Source: Sulfurospirillum diekertiae
GTDB taxonomy: Bacteria > Campylobacterota > Campylobacteria > Campylobacterales > Sulfurospirillaceae
NCBI RefSeq assembly: GCF_002309535.1
Contig: NZ_CP023275.1
Coordinates: 1,550,001 to 1,614,000, forward strand
Length of the DNA: 64,000 nt
Direction of reading: 5' to 3'
Under the pieces are notes generated by a model that was given only the letters and a program-made list of their open reading frames with translations, was not told the origin of the DNA and searched no databases. Below are positions 28,750 to 39,211 of the stretch, one piece after another (within the stretch, counting starts at the first letter, position 1; the number at the start of each line of letters is the position of its first letter). The translations under genes were made by a program, and so were the position numbers.

Positions 28750-29810
28750 TGTACGTCATCCATAGTATTAGCTGCAATTTTTAAACGCTCTTTATCAAAA
28801 TGAGTATAAATGCGAGAAGTATTGAGATCCGAGTGTCCTAGTGCTTCTTGCACCAAGATCAGGTCTCTATTTTTTTGATACAGCAGTGTTGCAAAGGTAT
28901 GGCGCAACATGTGCGCACCGTTTTTTTCTTTTCTAATCCCCGCTGTCATTAGAATTTTATCCATGATATAGCTCACATAGGCTTGCGTTAAAGGCTTACC
29001 CGTGCGACTTTGAAACAAGAGGGCATTTTCAGAACTTCGGTAACTCATCCATTCGTTCAAATCATGCTCAATCTGTTCTGTTTTAATCATTGCCGTACGA
29101 GGTTTATTGCCTTTACCCCGAATCTGAAAGATGTAGTAATCCTCATCTTTCACCATATCCTTCAGTTTTAAATCTAAAGCCTCACTGACACGCATACCTG
29201 TAAAAATGATCATCTTAATCAGAAGTCGATTCTTTGCCTGAACATAGGGTTTAAACTCTGTCTCTTCAATGGCTTTGAAAAAGCGTGAGAGTTCTTCTTT
29301 GTACATGTGAGCAGGGAGTTTTTCACCCTTTTTACCCCCAAGTCCACCCCAGTTCTTGAGCTCAATGCGAAATTGGTGTGAATTGCCTTTTTCATCTTCA
29401 TTCTGTTTGTCTATAAATTTAAAGAGTGAAACAATGGCCATACGGTAATTTTTTTTTGTAGCATCCGAGAGTGATCCCGTTTGAGAGGCAAGAAATTCAC
29501 TTAAAATCTCTTCATCAATCTCTTTCAGAGACGTCATTCCCATAGGAGCAATGTAATAGTAAAATTTTTCCAGCGGATTGATAAAAAGATTAATCCCGAT
29601 GAGTCCAATATTGCGAGCCTCTTTAGCAAGATTTTTCAGTTCATCCATCGTTGCACTACCATGATTGAGCGCTCCAATAATAGCCGAAAGTTTTGCATTT
29701 TCTTCGACATGGCGGTTGGAAAGAGAGGTCAGTTTAGACTTGATAAACCGATCCAGCCAAAACAGAAGGCTCTGCTCAAAACTCTCTTTTGCATCCACCA
29801 TGTAGCGCAT
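28746..29810 (-). CDS. xerH: Tyrosine recombinase XerH (chromosome dimer resolution)
   Basis: The 354-residue length and MRYMVDAKESFEQSLLFWL start match epsilonproteobacterial XerH as I remember it. The catalytic residues are visible in order: Arg in FTGMRVSEAL, Lys in IRGKGNKPR, HMLRHTFA (His and second Arg), LGHSDLNTSRIYTHF (His and nucleophilic Tyr). I use the ATG at 29810, right after the tgt stop. An in-frame ATG 57 bases upstream would overlap tgt heavily. XerH acts at difH sites to resolve chromosome dimers. I could not spot a difH-like site nearby. Confidence 0.9.
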   Translation of the reverse strand: MRYMVDAKESFEQSLLFWLDRFIKSKLTSLSNRHVEENAKLSAIIGALNHGSATMDELKNLAKEARNIGLIGINLFINPLEKFYYYIAPMGMTSLKEIDEEILSEFLASQTGSLSDATKKNYRMAIVSLFKFIDKQNEDEKGNSHQFRIELKNWGGLGGKKGEKLPAHMYKEELSRFFKAIEETEFKPYVQAKNRLLIKMIIFTGMRVSEALDLKLKDMVKDEDYYIFQIRGKGNKPRTAMIKTEQIEHDLNEWMSYRSSENALLFQSRTGKPLTQAYVSYIMDKILMTAGIRKEKNGAHMLRHTFATLLYQKNRDLILVQEALGHSDLNTSRIYTHFDKERLKIAANTMDDVQ

Positions 29811-29811
29811 T

Positions 29812-30957
<1,146 letters not shown>

Positions 30958-30976
30958 TTATAGGGAGTCTTTTACA

Positions 30977-32380
30977 ATGAAAAAAATTTTAATCATCGCT
31001 GATGGCATTCTAGCAAAACAATTTTTAGAAAAGGTTATGGAAACCGAAGCGGGCGAAAATAACTACACTATCGTGACCTATAAAGAAGAGACTATACCTA
31101 AAAAACGCCCTGAAAATTTTAAATTTTTTGAATTTGACCCCACGAGCTACGAAAAGCTTGCCATCATTCTCAATGAGCAGTTTTTTCAAATCATGATTAT
31201 TATGTCCAATGAACTCGATGTTAAAGCCACCTACACCAACATTAGACGCGTGGACAGCAAAGTGCGCATCGTCATCATGGATAGATGGGATTTAAAAATT
31301 GAAGATAAACGTCTTTTAATGCTCAATTCTCGTGAAATTCTCGCTTCTCGTTTTACTGACCATCTTCCTAACACACCGATTGTCGCTCAAAATATCGGAC
31401 TTGGCATTGGTGAAATCATGGAAGTTTCTGTGCCCGTGGGAAGCTCTTACGCTTACCGACATCTCGCTTCTATCGAGCAGAGTAAGTGGAAAATTGCAGC
31501 CATCTACCGCTCAAATACACTCATTTTACCGCGCCCTGCATTGATGCTTCTTCCTAATGATCTTTTGTTGATGATTGGCGATCCCAAAGTGTTGCAAAGT
31601 GTCTTTAAAAGTATCAAGCGAGAACTAGGACAATTCCCTTCACCCTTTGGAAGCAGCATTTACTGCATCATTGACATGCTACGAATGAATGATACAGAGA
31701 TAGACACACTCATCAATGATGCCTTGTTATTGCACTCTAAACTCAACAGCAACAAATTACATGTAAAGATTATCAACCCAACGTACTCCAAAACACTCGA
31801 AAAGATCAAAGGCTACAGCAATCACCATATACACGTTATGATTGACTATTTTGAAACCAGCCCACGTAAAGTCTTGCGTGAAGATACGGAAAAAATGGAC
31901 ATTGGTTTGATTGTCGTGATGAATACCTTTTTCCAAAAAAACAAACGCACCCTATATAAAACAAAATTACCGATTTTCAAGATGGGTAAACGTGGCTTTG
32001 GTGGTCTGAACCAAGGTGTGGTTCTGAGCAATGATGCCCATGAAATTGAGCAAGAATCTTCGGTTATTTTTGATGTGGCAACCCAACTCTCCCTTGAGCT
32101 CAAACTCTACAGTTATAACCCTGACCATGAAAATGCAAAAAATAGCTTGATTGAGCATTTTGACAATCTCTCAAAGATTTTTGGGCGTGAAGTAGACGTG
32201 GTGCAAAGTGATAAAAATCCATTGGTAAAGCTTCGTAATAAAAACAATATTTTGCAATTCATACCCTTTAGTCCCAAAATTTTGGAAGCTAATTTTTTCT
32301 CCATTTTCTCTACAGATATGGAAAAACTTCACTTTAAACTTGCCAATAATTATCAGCTATTTATCCCAATCAATGCATAA
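30977..32380 (+). CDS. COG3400 TrkA-like protein (RCK/TrkA-N and TrkA-C domains)
   Basis: 467 residues. A Rossmann-like N-terminus (KKILIIADGILAKQFL) is followed by a TrkA-C-like segment (GEIMEVSVPVGSSYAYRHL, AAIYRSNTLILPRP, LLLMIGDPKVL). A less conserved C-terminal half follows. Campylobacter carries an equivalent gene next to aroB, so the context is syntenic. It likely regulates or gates potassium transport, but no membrane segment is present and no partner channel is adjacent. A 10-base palindrome core lies at 31757-31766 (NKLHVKII). Confidence 0.8.
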   Translation: MKKILIIADGILAKQFLEKVMETEAGENNYTIVTYKEETIPKKRPENFKFFEFDPTSYEKLAIILNEQFFQIMIIMSNELDVKATYTNIRRVDSKVRIVIMDRWDLKIEDKRLLMLNSREILASRFTDHLPNTPIVAQNIGLGIGEIMEVSVPVGSSYAYRHLASIEQSKWKIAAIYRSNTLILPRPALMLLPNDLLLMIGDPKVLQSVFKSIKRELGQFPSPFGSSIYCIIDMLRMNDTEIDTLINDALLLHSKLNSNKLHVKIINPTYSKTLEKIKGYSNHHIHVMIDYFETSPRKVLREDTEKMDIGLIVVMNTFFQKNKRTLYKTKLPIFKMGKRGFGGLNQGVVLSNDAHEIEQESSVIFDVATQLSLELKLYSYNPDHENAKNSLIEHFDNLSKIFGREVDVVQSDKNPLVKLRNKNNILQFIPFSPKILEANFFSIFSTDMEKLHFKLANNYQLFIPINA

Positions 32381-32424
32381 TTAAGTGCTTTTTGAGTATT
32401 ATAAATAAAAAATATGGATAGATA

Positions 32425-33471
32425 ATGCAAGTCAATGTTGTCTTAAATAAAACCACTTCAAAAGATTACAGTGTCACTATAGACTCTCTAAAAGAGCTTA
32501 TTTTTGATACAAAAGTCTTAATCGTAACCAATACCACCGTAGCAGCTCTTCACCTTGAAGCCCTCCAGAAAAAACTTTTTGCCAAAGAACTTTATACCGT
32601 CATCTTGCAAGATGGCGAAATGTATAAAAATTTTGATAGCCTCAATCTTATTTTAAACGCATGCTTTGAACATCGCTTGGATCGTCAATCTCTTTTAATT
32701 GCCTTTGGCGGAGGGGTTATTGGTGATATGACGGGATTTGCGGCTTCGATTTATCAACGAGGTATTCATTTTATTCAAATTCCGACCACACTTTTAGCAC
32801 AAGTCGATGCAAGCGTGGGTGGTAAAACGGGTATCAATAACAGCTATGGGAAAAATCTCATTGGTTCTTTCTGGCAACCCTGCGCCGTTTATTGTGATAG
32901 TGCGTTTCTTAAAACGTTACCCAAACGTGAATTTGCCGCAGGTGTTGCTGAAATTATCAAAATGGCAGTCACGTTTGATAAAGACTTTTTTGAGTGGCTC
33001 GAAACACACGATCTTTACGATGAAACTTATCTAAAAACGGCTATTCATAAAAGCATCGCTATCAAAGCCGATGTTGTTTCACAAGATGAGACAGAAAGAG
33101 GCATACGAGCCATTTTAAATTATGGACATACCTTTGCTCATGTCATTGAAAACCAAACCCAATACAGTACCTATTTGCACGGTGAAGCTGTAGCGATTGG
33201 TATTGTGATGGCAAACGCTTTAGCACAAAAACTTAAGCTTTTAACCAAAGAAGAGGGCAGTCGAATCAAAGCTCTCTTAGAACATTATGCGTTACCAACA
33301 CATTATGACATCAGTGATCCTGAAGCTTTTTATGATGCTTTTTTCTTAGATAAAAAAAGTGCTCATGACAAAATAACATTCATTTTAGCCAATGGAATTG
33401 GTGGTAATGATATGCGCAATAACATTTCCAAAGAGGTTGTTTTAGAAGCACTAAAGGACGTCAATGTATAA
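32425..33471 (+). CDS. aroB: 3-Dehydroquinate synthase
   Basis: Second step of the shikimate pathway, an NAD- and zinc-dependent cyclisation. The sequence [19 protein letters not shown] and [20 protein letters not shown] is diagnostic. Zinc-ligand histidines are expected in [11 protein letters not shown] and HGEAVAIG. It has 348 residues, normal size. It is the first gene of an operon with mscS, mtaB, the FtsH-like gene, bioV and the thioredoxin-like gene. Its end overlaps the mscS-type gene by 8 bases. Confidence 0.96.
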   Translation: MQVNVVLNKTTSKDYSVTIDSLKELIFDTKVLIVTNTTVAALHLEALQKKLFAKELYTVILQDGEMYKNFDSLNLILNACFEHRLDRQSLLIAFGGGVIGDMTGFAASIYQRGIHFIQIPTTLLAQVDASVGGKTGINNSYGKNLIGSFWQPCAVYCDSAFLKTLPKREFAAGVAEIIKMAVTFDKDFFEWLETHDLYDETYLKTAIHKSIAIKADVVSQDETERGIRAILNYGHTFAHVIENQTQYSTYLHGEAVAIGIVMANALAQKLKLLTKEEGSRIKALLEHYALPTHYDISDPEAFYDAFFLDKKSAHDKITFILANGIGGNDMRNNISKEVVLEALKDVNV

Positions 33472-35074
33472 AAAAATTCTTTGGCTGATTTTCCTTACAT
33501 GTAATCTTCTTTTAGCAGAAACAAACAGCTCTTTAAAGCTTGAAGACGCTATGAAAACGGAAGTTCTTCGTCAAAAAATTACAGCTATTGATGAAGCGAT
33601 TCAAGACAATCTCTGGTACAAGCGTTATGGTAATTACCTAAGCTATCAAAAACTGATCGAAGAGCTCTCAACGGTTGATGCCGAACTTAAAAAAGTAAAA
33701 ACGGCAAAAGACAAAGTTTCTGTTGAAAAGCGCGAGAGATTAACAAGTAAGCAAGAATCACTTGAAAAGCAAATAGAACTTTTACAAGAGTTTAAAAATT
33801 CGCCTTTTAGCCGCATGGTTGAGTCAACCGATTTGGAAACATACCCTAAAATCACCAACCCACTTGCAATTATTTCTGCACTTTCCTATATCAAAAAGAT
33901 CAAACAAGACAGTGTGGATTATAAAGCACGCATTGATCGCTTGGATATTTTAATAGGTAAACTCAAAGAAAAACTCTCTTTTTTAGAAGAAATATATCAG
34001 ATTGAGCCAATCATTACCAACGAAGACATGGTGTATGAGGCACAAAAAGAAGTTAACGCATTTGTTGCCGCCCAAGAGATTGCGAGCACAAGTTATACTT
34101 TACATGTAAAGAAAGTCGAAGAGGCAACGATTCGTATTACACAAGATATTACTTTGCAGATGAAGCGTGCCTTCAACATCGGTATATTCATCGTTGTAGT
34201 CATTGTTTTTACGCTTTTACTTAAATTTTTTGCTAAACGTTATATCAAAGACAATGAGCGTTTTTATACTGCCAATAAAATTATCAATTTTGCCAACGTC
34301 ACACTGATTATTCTTATTTTACTTTTTTCCTACATCGAAAATGTCTCCTACCTTGTGACAGTTTTAGGTTTTGCCTCTGCGGGTATTGCGATTGCAATGA
34401 AAGACTGGTTTATGAGCATTTTAGGATGGATGGTCATCATTTTTGGCGGCAGTTTCCACGTGGGTGATCGTATCAAAGTCAAAAAAGATGGACTTCCTTA
34501 TGTGGGTGATATTATCGATATTTCACTCCTTCGTATGACGGTACTTGAAGATATTACGTTAACATCGTATATGGAAAATACACGCTCAGGAAGAATTTTC
34601 TTTGTGCCTAACAATCTTATTTTTTCCGCTGTTATTTCAAACTACACGCATGGTACGATGCGCACCGTTTGGGATGGCATTAACATCTACATCACCTTTG
34701 GTTCAAACCATAAAAAAGCGGTTCATATAGCACGAGAGATTACCAAAAAATATTCAAAAGGCTACACTGATATTGCACGCAAGCAGCTCAATTTACTCCG
34801 TAATCAGTACAGTCTTAAAAATACAAACGTTGAACCTCGCATATTTTCATTTGTGGAACCACAAGGGTTTTGTATCAACTGTTGGTATATGACAAACTCG
34901 TATGCAGCACTCTCCCTTCGTGGTACGATTGGCTGCGAGATTATTGATGCTTTTATGCAAGAAGATGACATTACGATTGCTTACCAAACACATAATATCA
35001 ATATTGGGAAGCAAGAGCGACCTTCATTTCCACCTGATGAACTAAAGAGTCCTGATGAAAAAAGTCTTTTTTAA
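33464..35074 (+). CDS. MscS-family mechanosensitive channel with long periplasmic domain
   Basis: 536 residues. A signal peptide ([13 protein letters not shown]) is followed by a charged helical, coiled-coil-prone domain to about residue 225, then three membrane segments. The pore helix and MscS signature are [21 protein letters not shown] followed by [12 protein letters not shown]. The family opens under membrane tension to release solutes. Palindrome copies lie at 33495-33504 (inside the signal peptide, LTCN) and 34099-34110 (YTLHVKKVE). It overlaps aroB and mtaB, so the reading is compact. Confidence 0.9.
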   Translation: MYKKILWLIFLTCNLLLAETNSSLKLEDAMKTEVLRQKITAIDEAIQDNLWYKRYGNYLSYQKLIEELSTVDAELKKVKTAKDKVSVEKRERLTSKQESLEKQIELLQEFKNSPFSRMVESTDLETYPKITNPLAIISALSYIKKIKQDSVDYKARIDRLDILIGKLKEKLSFLEEIYQIEPIITNEDMVYEAQKEVNAFVAAQEIASTSYTLHVKKVEEATIRITQDITLQMKRAFNIGIFIVVVIVFTLLLKFFAKRYIKDNERFYTANKIINFANVTLIILILLFSYIENVSYLVTVLGFASAGIAIAMKDWFMSILGWMVIIFGGSFHVGDRIKVKKDGLPYVGDIIDISLLRMTVLEDITLTSYMENTRSGRIFFVPNNLIFSAVISNYTHGTMRTVWDGINIYITFGSNHKKAVHIAREITKKYSKGYTDIARKQLNLLRNQYSLKNTNVEPRIFSFVEPQGFCINCWYMTNSYAALSLRGTIGCEIIDAFMQEDDITIAYQTHNINIGKQERPSFPPDELKSPDEKSLF

Positions 35075-36299
35075 AACGTTCGGATGTCGCACCAACATCT
35101 ACGATACACAAGTGATGATGGAAAATCTTACCGATTTTGAAGTGACAGAAGAAGAAAGCGAAGCTCAGATCATTGTTGTCAACTCCTGCACGGTCACCAA
35201 TGGTGCAGACACAGGGGTTAGAAGCTATATCAATCACGCCACCAAAGAGGGCAAAAAAGTCATTTTAGCAGGCTGTGGCGCGATCAGCAAAGGTGAGAGC
35301 CTTTTTGCTCAAAACAAAGTTTTTGGCGTTATGGGACATTCTGAAAAAGGGCAGATCAACACGCTGTTAAATCAAGAGATACCGTTTTATCAGATCGGCG
35401 ATCTAACGTCTTTAGATGAGACGATTGTTCACGAATACACGGGCAAAACCAAAGCGTTTATCAAAATTCAAGAAGGGTGCAATTTTAGGTGTTCCTACTG
35501 CATCATTCCTTACGTCAGAGGCAATGCGAGAAGCCAAGATGAAGATAAGATCATCGAGCAAGTACAAAAATTAGCCTTGAACGGTTATGGTGAATTTGTA
35601 CTGACAGGCACAAACATCGGCAGTTATGGCAAAGACAAAGGCAGTTCCCTTGGTAAACTTGTTCAACGCTTAGGCGCTATCAGGGGTGTTCGTCGCATTC
35701 GTTTGGGGAGCATTGAACCTGTGCAGATCGATGAGAGTTTTCGAGAAATTCTAGGAGAATCATGGTTGGAACGCCATTTACATGTAGCGCTTCAACACAC
35801 CTCGGAGCGCATGCTAGAGCTTATGCGAAGACGTAACAATGTCAAACGTGACTTAGAACTTTTCCATGAACTCAGTGAGCGAGGTTTTGCACTAGGAACC
35901 GATTATATTACGGGGCATCCCGGAGAGAGTGGCGAAATTTGGCATGAAGCGTACACGACTTTAGAGCAATTTCCCCTCACACATTTGCATGCTTTTACCT
36001 ACTCAAAACGCGATGGTACGCCCTCAAGTACGATGAAACCCGAAGTTAAAGGCGATGTCGCCAAAGAACGACTTAAGAGTATAGAAGCCCTTGTAGAGTC
36101 GAAAAACATTACGTTTCGACAAAAAAAGAGTGCAATACCCTTAAACGTCTTAGTTGAAGAGTATAAAGATAACCACTACATCGGATACGACCAATTTTTC
36201 AATAAAGTCATCATTCAAAGCAATCGTGACATTCTGAAAGAGTGGGTTACTATCGAAAACTATGAGATCAAACAGGAGGCTAATTATGCGCATTTTTAA
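35055..36299 (+). CDS. mtaB: tRNA (t6A37) methylthiotransferase MtaB
   Basis: Radical-SAM enzyme that converts t6A37 to ms2t6A in tRNAs reading ANN codons. The N-terminal cluster cysteines are in FGCRTNIYDTQ, VVNSCTVTN and LAGCGAIS. The radical-SAM CxxxCxxC lies in EGCNFRCSYCIIPYVRG. The rest follows the MiaB/MtaB pattern (TGTNIGSYGKDKGSSL, QHTSERMLELMRR). It has 414 residues. It starts 20 bases inside the mscS-type gene and ends 14 bases inside the FtsH-like gene. Confidence 0.93.
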   Translation: MKKVFFKTFGCRTNIYDTQVMMENLTDFEVTEEESEAQIIVVNSCTVTNGADTGVRSYINHATKEGKKVILAGCGAISKGESLFAQNKVFGVMGHSEKGQINTLLNQEIPFYQIGDLTSLDETIVHEYTGKTKAFIKIQEGCNFRCSYCIIPYVRGNARSQDEDKIIEQVQKLALNGYGEFVLTGTNIGSYGKDKGSSLGKLVQRLGAIRGVRRIRLGSIEPVQIDESFREILGESWLERHLHVALQHTSERMLELMRRRNNVKRDLELFHELSERGFALGTDYITGHPGESGEIWHEAYTTLEQFPLTHLHAFTYSKRDGTPSSTMKPEVKGDVAKERLKSIEALVESKNITFRQKKSAIPLNVLVEEYKDNHYIGYDQFFNKVIIQSNRDILKEWVTIENYEIKQEANYAHF

Positions 36300-37947
36300 A
36301 TCCCAAAAACTGATGCTTGCCATCATGGCATTGAGCATCTTTGCTGTGCTACTTGCATTTGGGTATTTACGTATAACGCCTAAGATTATTGACCTACCGA
36401 CGTATCATGCACTTTTAGAGAGTGGCGGAATCAAAAAAGCCAAAGTCGAAGAGAACGAAGTATGGCTTTACGGTCTTAACGATCAATTTGTCATCATCAA
36501 AGATGGTATTGACATTGGAGAACTTCTCAAAAAAGTACCCATTGAAGTCCAAAAATCCAATCCTTTTTTTGAAGACCTCATTATTTTGGGTATGCTCGGA
36601 AGTCTTTTATTTGCACTGTTCATTTATGCTCGCAAAAAGAGGGCTGAAGATATTAAAAAAGAGCAAGAAACCAACCAAAAAGCCTATGCAAGCTATGATC
36701 CATTTATGAGTAGCATCATAAGACCAGTGAGAGCGCACGTCAGCTTTAAAGATGTCGCGGGCATTCAAGATGTCAAAGAAGAGCTCGAAGAGATCGTCGA
36801 TTTCCTCAAAAATCCCGCACGCTACAAACGTTATGGTATCACCCTTCCCAAAGGTGTGCTGTTAGTTGGCCCTCCAGGGGTGGGTAAAACAATGATCGCC
36901 AAAGCCGTTGCAGGTGAGGCGAGTGTGCCTTTCTTCTACCAAAGCGGTGCAACGTTTGTGCAAATCTACGTAGGAATGGGTGCGAAGAGGGTTAAAGAGC
37001 TTTTTTCCCAAGCGAAGGCTCATGCGCCATCTATCATCTTCATCGATGAAATTGATGCCGTGGGGCGCGCGCGTGGTGGTATGCGAAACGACGAGCGCGA
37101 ATCAACGCTGAATCAACTGCTTACTGAGATGGATGGGTTTGAAGACAGCAGTGGCGTCATCGTCATTGCCGCAACCAATAAAATCGACATTATCGACGAG
37201 GCACTGCTTCGATCAGGCAGGTTTGACAGACGTATTTTCATCTCACTACCCGATAAAAATGATCGTTTAGAGATCATCAAAGCCTATATGCGTAACAAAC
37301 CCACCGAAATCAATTTAGAAGAACTCGCCAATATGAGTGTCGGATTTAGTGGCGCGGCACTTGCAACCTTTGTGAATGAAGCGGCGATTAACGCGCTTCG
37401 TCGTGGCTCTACCATCCTAGAACTCAGTGACTTTGTGGCAGTGCGCCAAAAAGTGCTCATGGGCAAGAAAAAAGTACTCAGTTTCTCCGACGAAGAGAAG
37501 AAAATCCAAGCGCTTTACCAAGCCGCAAAAGCTCTGTGCGCTTACTGGTTTGAGATCGATTTTGATAAAATCAGCATTGTCAACGACCGCCTTAAAGATA
37601 TGGATAGAGAGATTGAGTCTAAAACACAAATGCTCTCGCGAATCAAAGTTTATCTAGCAGGCATGGTCGCAACCAAACTCACCTACAATGAAAAATTCAC
37701 CAATGCGACCGAAGACCTCAGTCGTGCCACTGCCATTGCCAAAGAGATGGTCGAAGTGTATGGTATGGGTGAAAAGCTCATTCCCTATGAGAGCGACATC
37801 TTGCTCATTTTGGAAAATGCCCAAAGTGAACTTGAACACTTTTTAGAAGGTATGAATACGGTACTGACTAAAATTTCCGACGAGCTTTACAGTGTAGAAA
37901 GCATCTCAAAAGTGCGTTTAAAAGCCATCATCGATGAAGTTCTTTAG
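36286..37947 (+). CDS. FtsH-like membrane AAA ATPase lacking the zinc protease motif
   Basis: 553 residues from the ATG at 36286, chosen because AGGAGG precedes it. It has TM1 (MLAIMALSIFAVLLAFGYL), TM2 (DLIILGMLGSLLFALFIYA), Walker A GPPGVGKTMIAK, Walker B IIFIDEID, and the second region of homology (RSGRFDRRI). Where FtsH has HEAGHA, this protein reads YQAAKAL, so both zinc histidines and the catalytic Glu are gone. The remaining acid ligand region (TEDLSRATAIAKEMVEVYGM) is kept. It should be an ATP-driven membrane unfoldase or chaperone without proteolysis. Similar proteins occur at this locus in Campylobacter as I remember. Confidence 0.88.
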   Translation: MRIFKSQKLMLAIMALSIFAVLLAFGYLRITPKIIDLPTYHALLESGGIKKAKVEENEVWLYGLNDQFVIIKDGIDIGELLKKVPIEVQKSNPFFEDLIILGMLGSLLFALFIYARKKRAEDIKKEQETNQKAYASYDPFMSSIIRPVRAHVSFKDVAGIQDVKEELEEIVDFLKNPARYKRYGITLPKGVLLVGPPGVGKTMIAKAVAGEASVPFFYQSGATFVQIYVGMGAKRVKELFSQAKAHAPSIIFIDEIDAVGRARGGMRNDERESTLNQLLTEMDGFEDSSGVIVIAATNKIDIIDEALLRSGRFDRRIFISLPDKNDRLEIIKAYMRNKPTEINLEELANMSVGFSGAALATFVNEAAINALRRGSTILELSDFVAVRQKVLMGKKKVLSFSDEEKKIQALYQAAKALCAYWFEIDFDKISIVNDRLKDMDREIESKTQMLSRIKVYLAGMVATKLTYNEKFTNATEDLSRATAIAKEMVEVYGMGEKLIPYESDILLILENAQSELEHFLEGMNTVLTKISDELYSVESISKVRLKAIIDEVL

Positions 37948-38443
37948 TGGTTTTTGCCTTGCGAACGAGCAAGAACTCTTCGCTCCGTATCTAAACCAAA
38001 GCGATTTTACCGTCGCTGGGTTCAGTTATGGAGCGATCAAAGCTTTTGAATATGCCTTTACATGTAAAGAGCGTATCGACACGCTCCAACTTTTTTCCCC
38101 CGCCTTTTTTGGGGATAAAGATGCTAAGTTTAAAAAACTTCAAACGCTCTCCTTTTCCAAAAATAGCGACAGTTATACACAAAATTTTATGCAAAATTGT
38201 GTGTATCCTTCTACCTTTGATATACAACCATTTTTTCAAAAAGGAACTCTTGAAGAGCTAAGCGAGCTTTTACACTATACATGGAATGAAAAACATTTAC
38301 ATGCTTTGAAAGAACGAGGTATAAACATCGAAGTCTATGTAGGCGAAAAAGATACCATCATTAACTCAATAAGCGTCAAAGATTTTTTCGTCCCCTTTGC
38401 AAGCGTTTACTACCTCAAACGAGTAGGGCATATCTTAAAATGA
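37934..38443 (+). CDS. bioV: Pimeloyl-ACP methyl ester esterase BioV (likely)
   Basis: A small alpha/beta hydrolase of 169 residues. It starts MKFFSGFCLANEQELF and has nucleophile S31 in AGFSYGAIKAFEYA, an aspartate in VGEKDTIIN and histidine in RVGHILK. The short size and the SGF...GFSxGAIKAxEYA layout match Helicobacter BioV, which frees pimeloyl-ACP for biotin synthesis. It overlaps the FtsH-like gene by 14 bases and the thioredoxin-like gene by 4. A full palindrome (38056-38069) gives YAFTCKER. Biotin genes are not nearby, so the role rests on homology. Confidence 0.75.
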   Translation: MKFFSGFCLANEQELFAPYLNQSDFTVAGFSYGAIKAFEYAFTCKERIDTLQLFSPAFFGDKDAKFKKLQTLSFSKNSDSYTQNFMQNCVYPSTFDIQPFFQKGTLEELSELLHYTWNEKHLHALKERGINIEVYVGEKDTIINSISVKDFFVPFASVYYLKRVGHILK

Positions 38444-38802
38444 TGCACGATTTAGACGAAGCCGCCGTTTTCAAACGCTTATACGAACCTTCCCCTCGTG
38501 CCTTTTTTCTTCTGTTCTACACCACCCACTGCAGCCAATGCAAAATCGCCCGCGCAAGAATCGAACGCGTTATGCAAAACGGAACTTTTGAGGTCGATTT
38601 TTTTACATGTAATCTAGATGACGCCCCCAGAGTCAGTGAGCATTTTGGCATTCGCTCTGTGCCTGTATGTATGACCTACAACAAAAAAGGCGAGCAACAC
38701 AGGGTCGAATACGCTCTCAAATCCGAAGCGGTTTATGAGAGTATGGTACTGGGTGTAAATGCGCAAAAAGGCGACCCGAAGTCTCGGTTGTTAGGGTTTT
38801 AG
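38440..38802 (+). CDS. Thioredoxin-like protein with CSQC motif
   Basis: 120 residues with the thioredoxin fold: LFYTTHCSQCKIARARI (C31, C34), cis-proline in IRSVPVCMTYN. No signal peptide, so it is cytoplasmic. The CSQC dipeptide is unusual compared with CGPC, which should shift redox potential. A third cysteine follows the cis-proline. It is the last gene of the aroB operon, coupled to bioV by ATGA-type overlap. The near palindrome copy at 38603-38612 encodes FFTCN. Confidence 0.8.
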   Translation: MMHDLDEAAVFKRLYEPSPRAFFLLFYTTHCSQCKIARARIERVMQNGTFEVDFFTCNLDDAPRVSEHFGIRSVPVCMTYNKKGEQHRVEYALKSEAVYESMVLGVNAQKGDPKSRLLGF

Positions 38803-38815
38803 AGAAATGATAGCT

Positions 38816-38827
38816 TTTACATGTAAA
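38816..38827. repeat. Intergenic copy of the TTTACATGTAAA palindrome
   Basis: Lies 14 bases past the end of the thioredoxin-like gene, embedded as GCTTTTACATGTAAAG. It might act as a weak hairpin at the end of the aroB operon. There is no T-run after it. Confidence 0.9.
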
Positions 38828-38913
38828 GAAAGTAAAAAATCAAGCCCTGACTTCTATTTTTCTATTTTTTTAAGTTAAATATTTTCAATCAAATTATGAA
38901 TAAAGATACTTAT

Positions 38914-39153
38914 ATGAAAGTTTCAGAGCTAATCAGCAAACTTCAATCACTTCCATCCAATGCAGATGTTCTTTGCTATACAGAAGATGAAAATTTCCAA
39001 TTAAAAGGAGATTTTTTTCGTTTACTGGATATTGAGGACATAATTATTTCTGAAGCATCTAAAATTCGCATAAATGGACGACCATCTTTAAAATTAGAAA
39101 AAAACAAAGATTCTGAGCCACATGTTTTGATTTCTGTAATAACAGATTTTTGA
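38914..39153 (+). CDS. Small hypothetical protein
   Basis: 79 residues from the ATG at 38914 (an ATG 18 bases upstream would add MNKDTY). The layout MKVSELISKLQSLPSNADVLCYTED, then an acidic beta-rich remainder, reminds me of small proteins found beside phage or plasmid genes, but I do not recognise a family. It stands alone and is followed by a good hairpin terminator. It is more A+T-rich than its neighbours. Confidence 0.55.
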   Translation: MKVSELISKLQSLPSNADVLCYTEDENFQLKGDFFRLLDIEDIIISEASKIRINGRPSLKLEKNKDSEPHVLISVITDF

Positions 39154-39177
39154 TTTTTTATGACGGATAAAGGTAAT

Positions 39178-39207
39178 AGGCTACTTTAAATTTTTAAAAA
39201 GTAGCCT
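39178..39207. terminator. Bidirectional hairpin terminator
   Basis: AGGCTACTTT (39178-39187) and AAAGTAGCCT (39198-39207) form a 10-pair stem around an A/T loop. It serves the convergent small gene (plus) and LLM oxidoreductase (minus). Confidence 0.75.
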
Positions 39208-39211
39208 CTCA

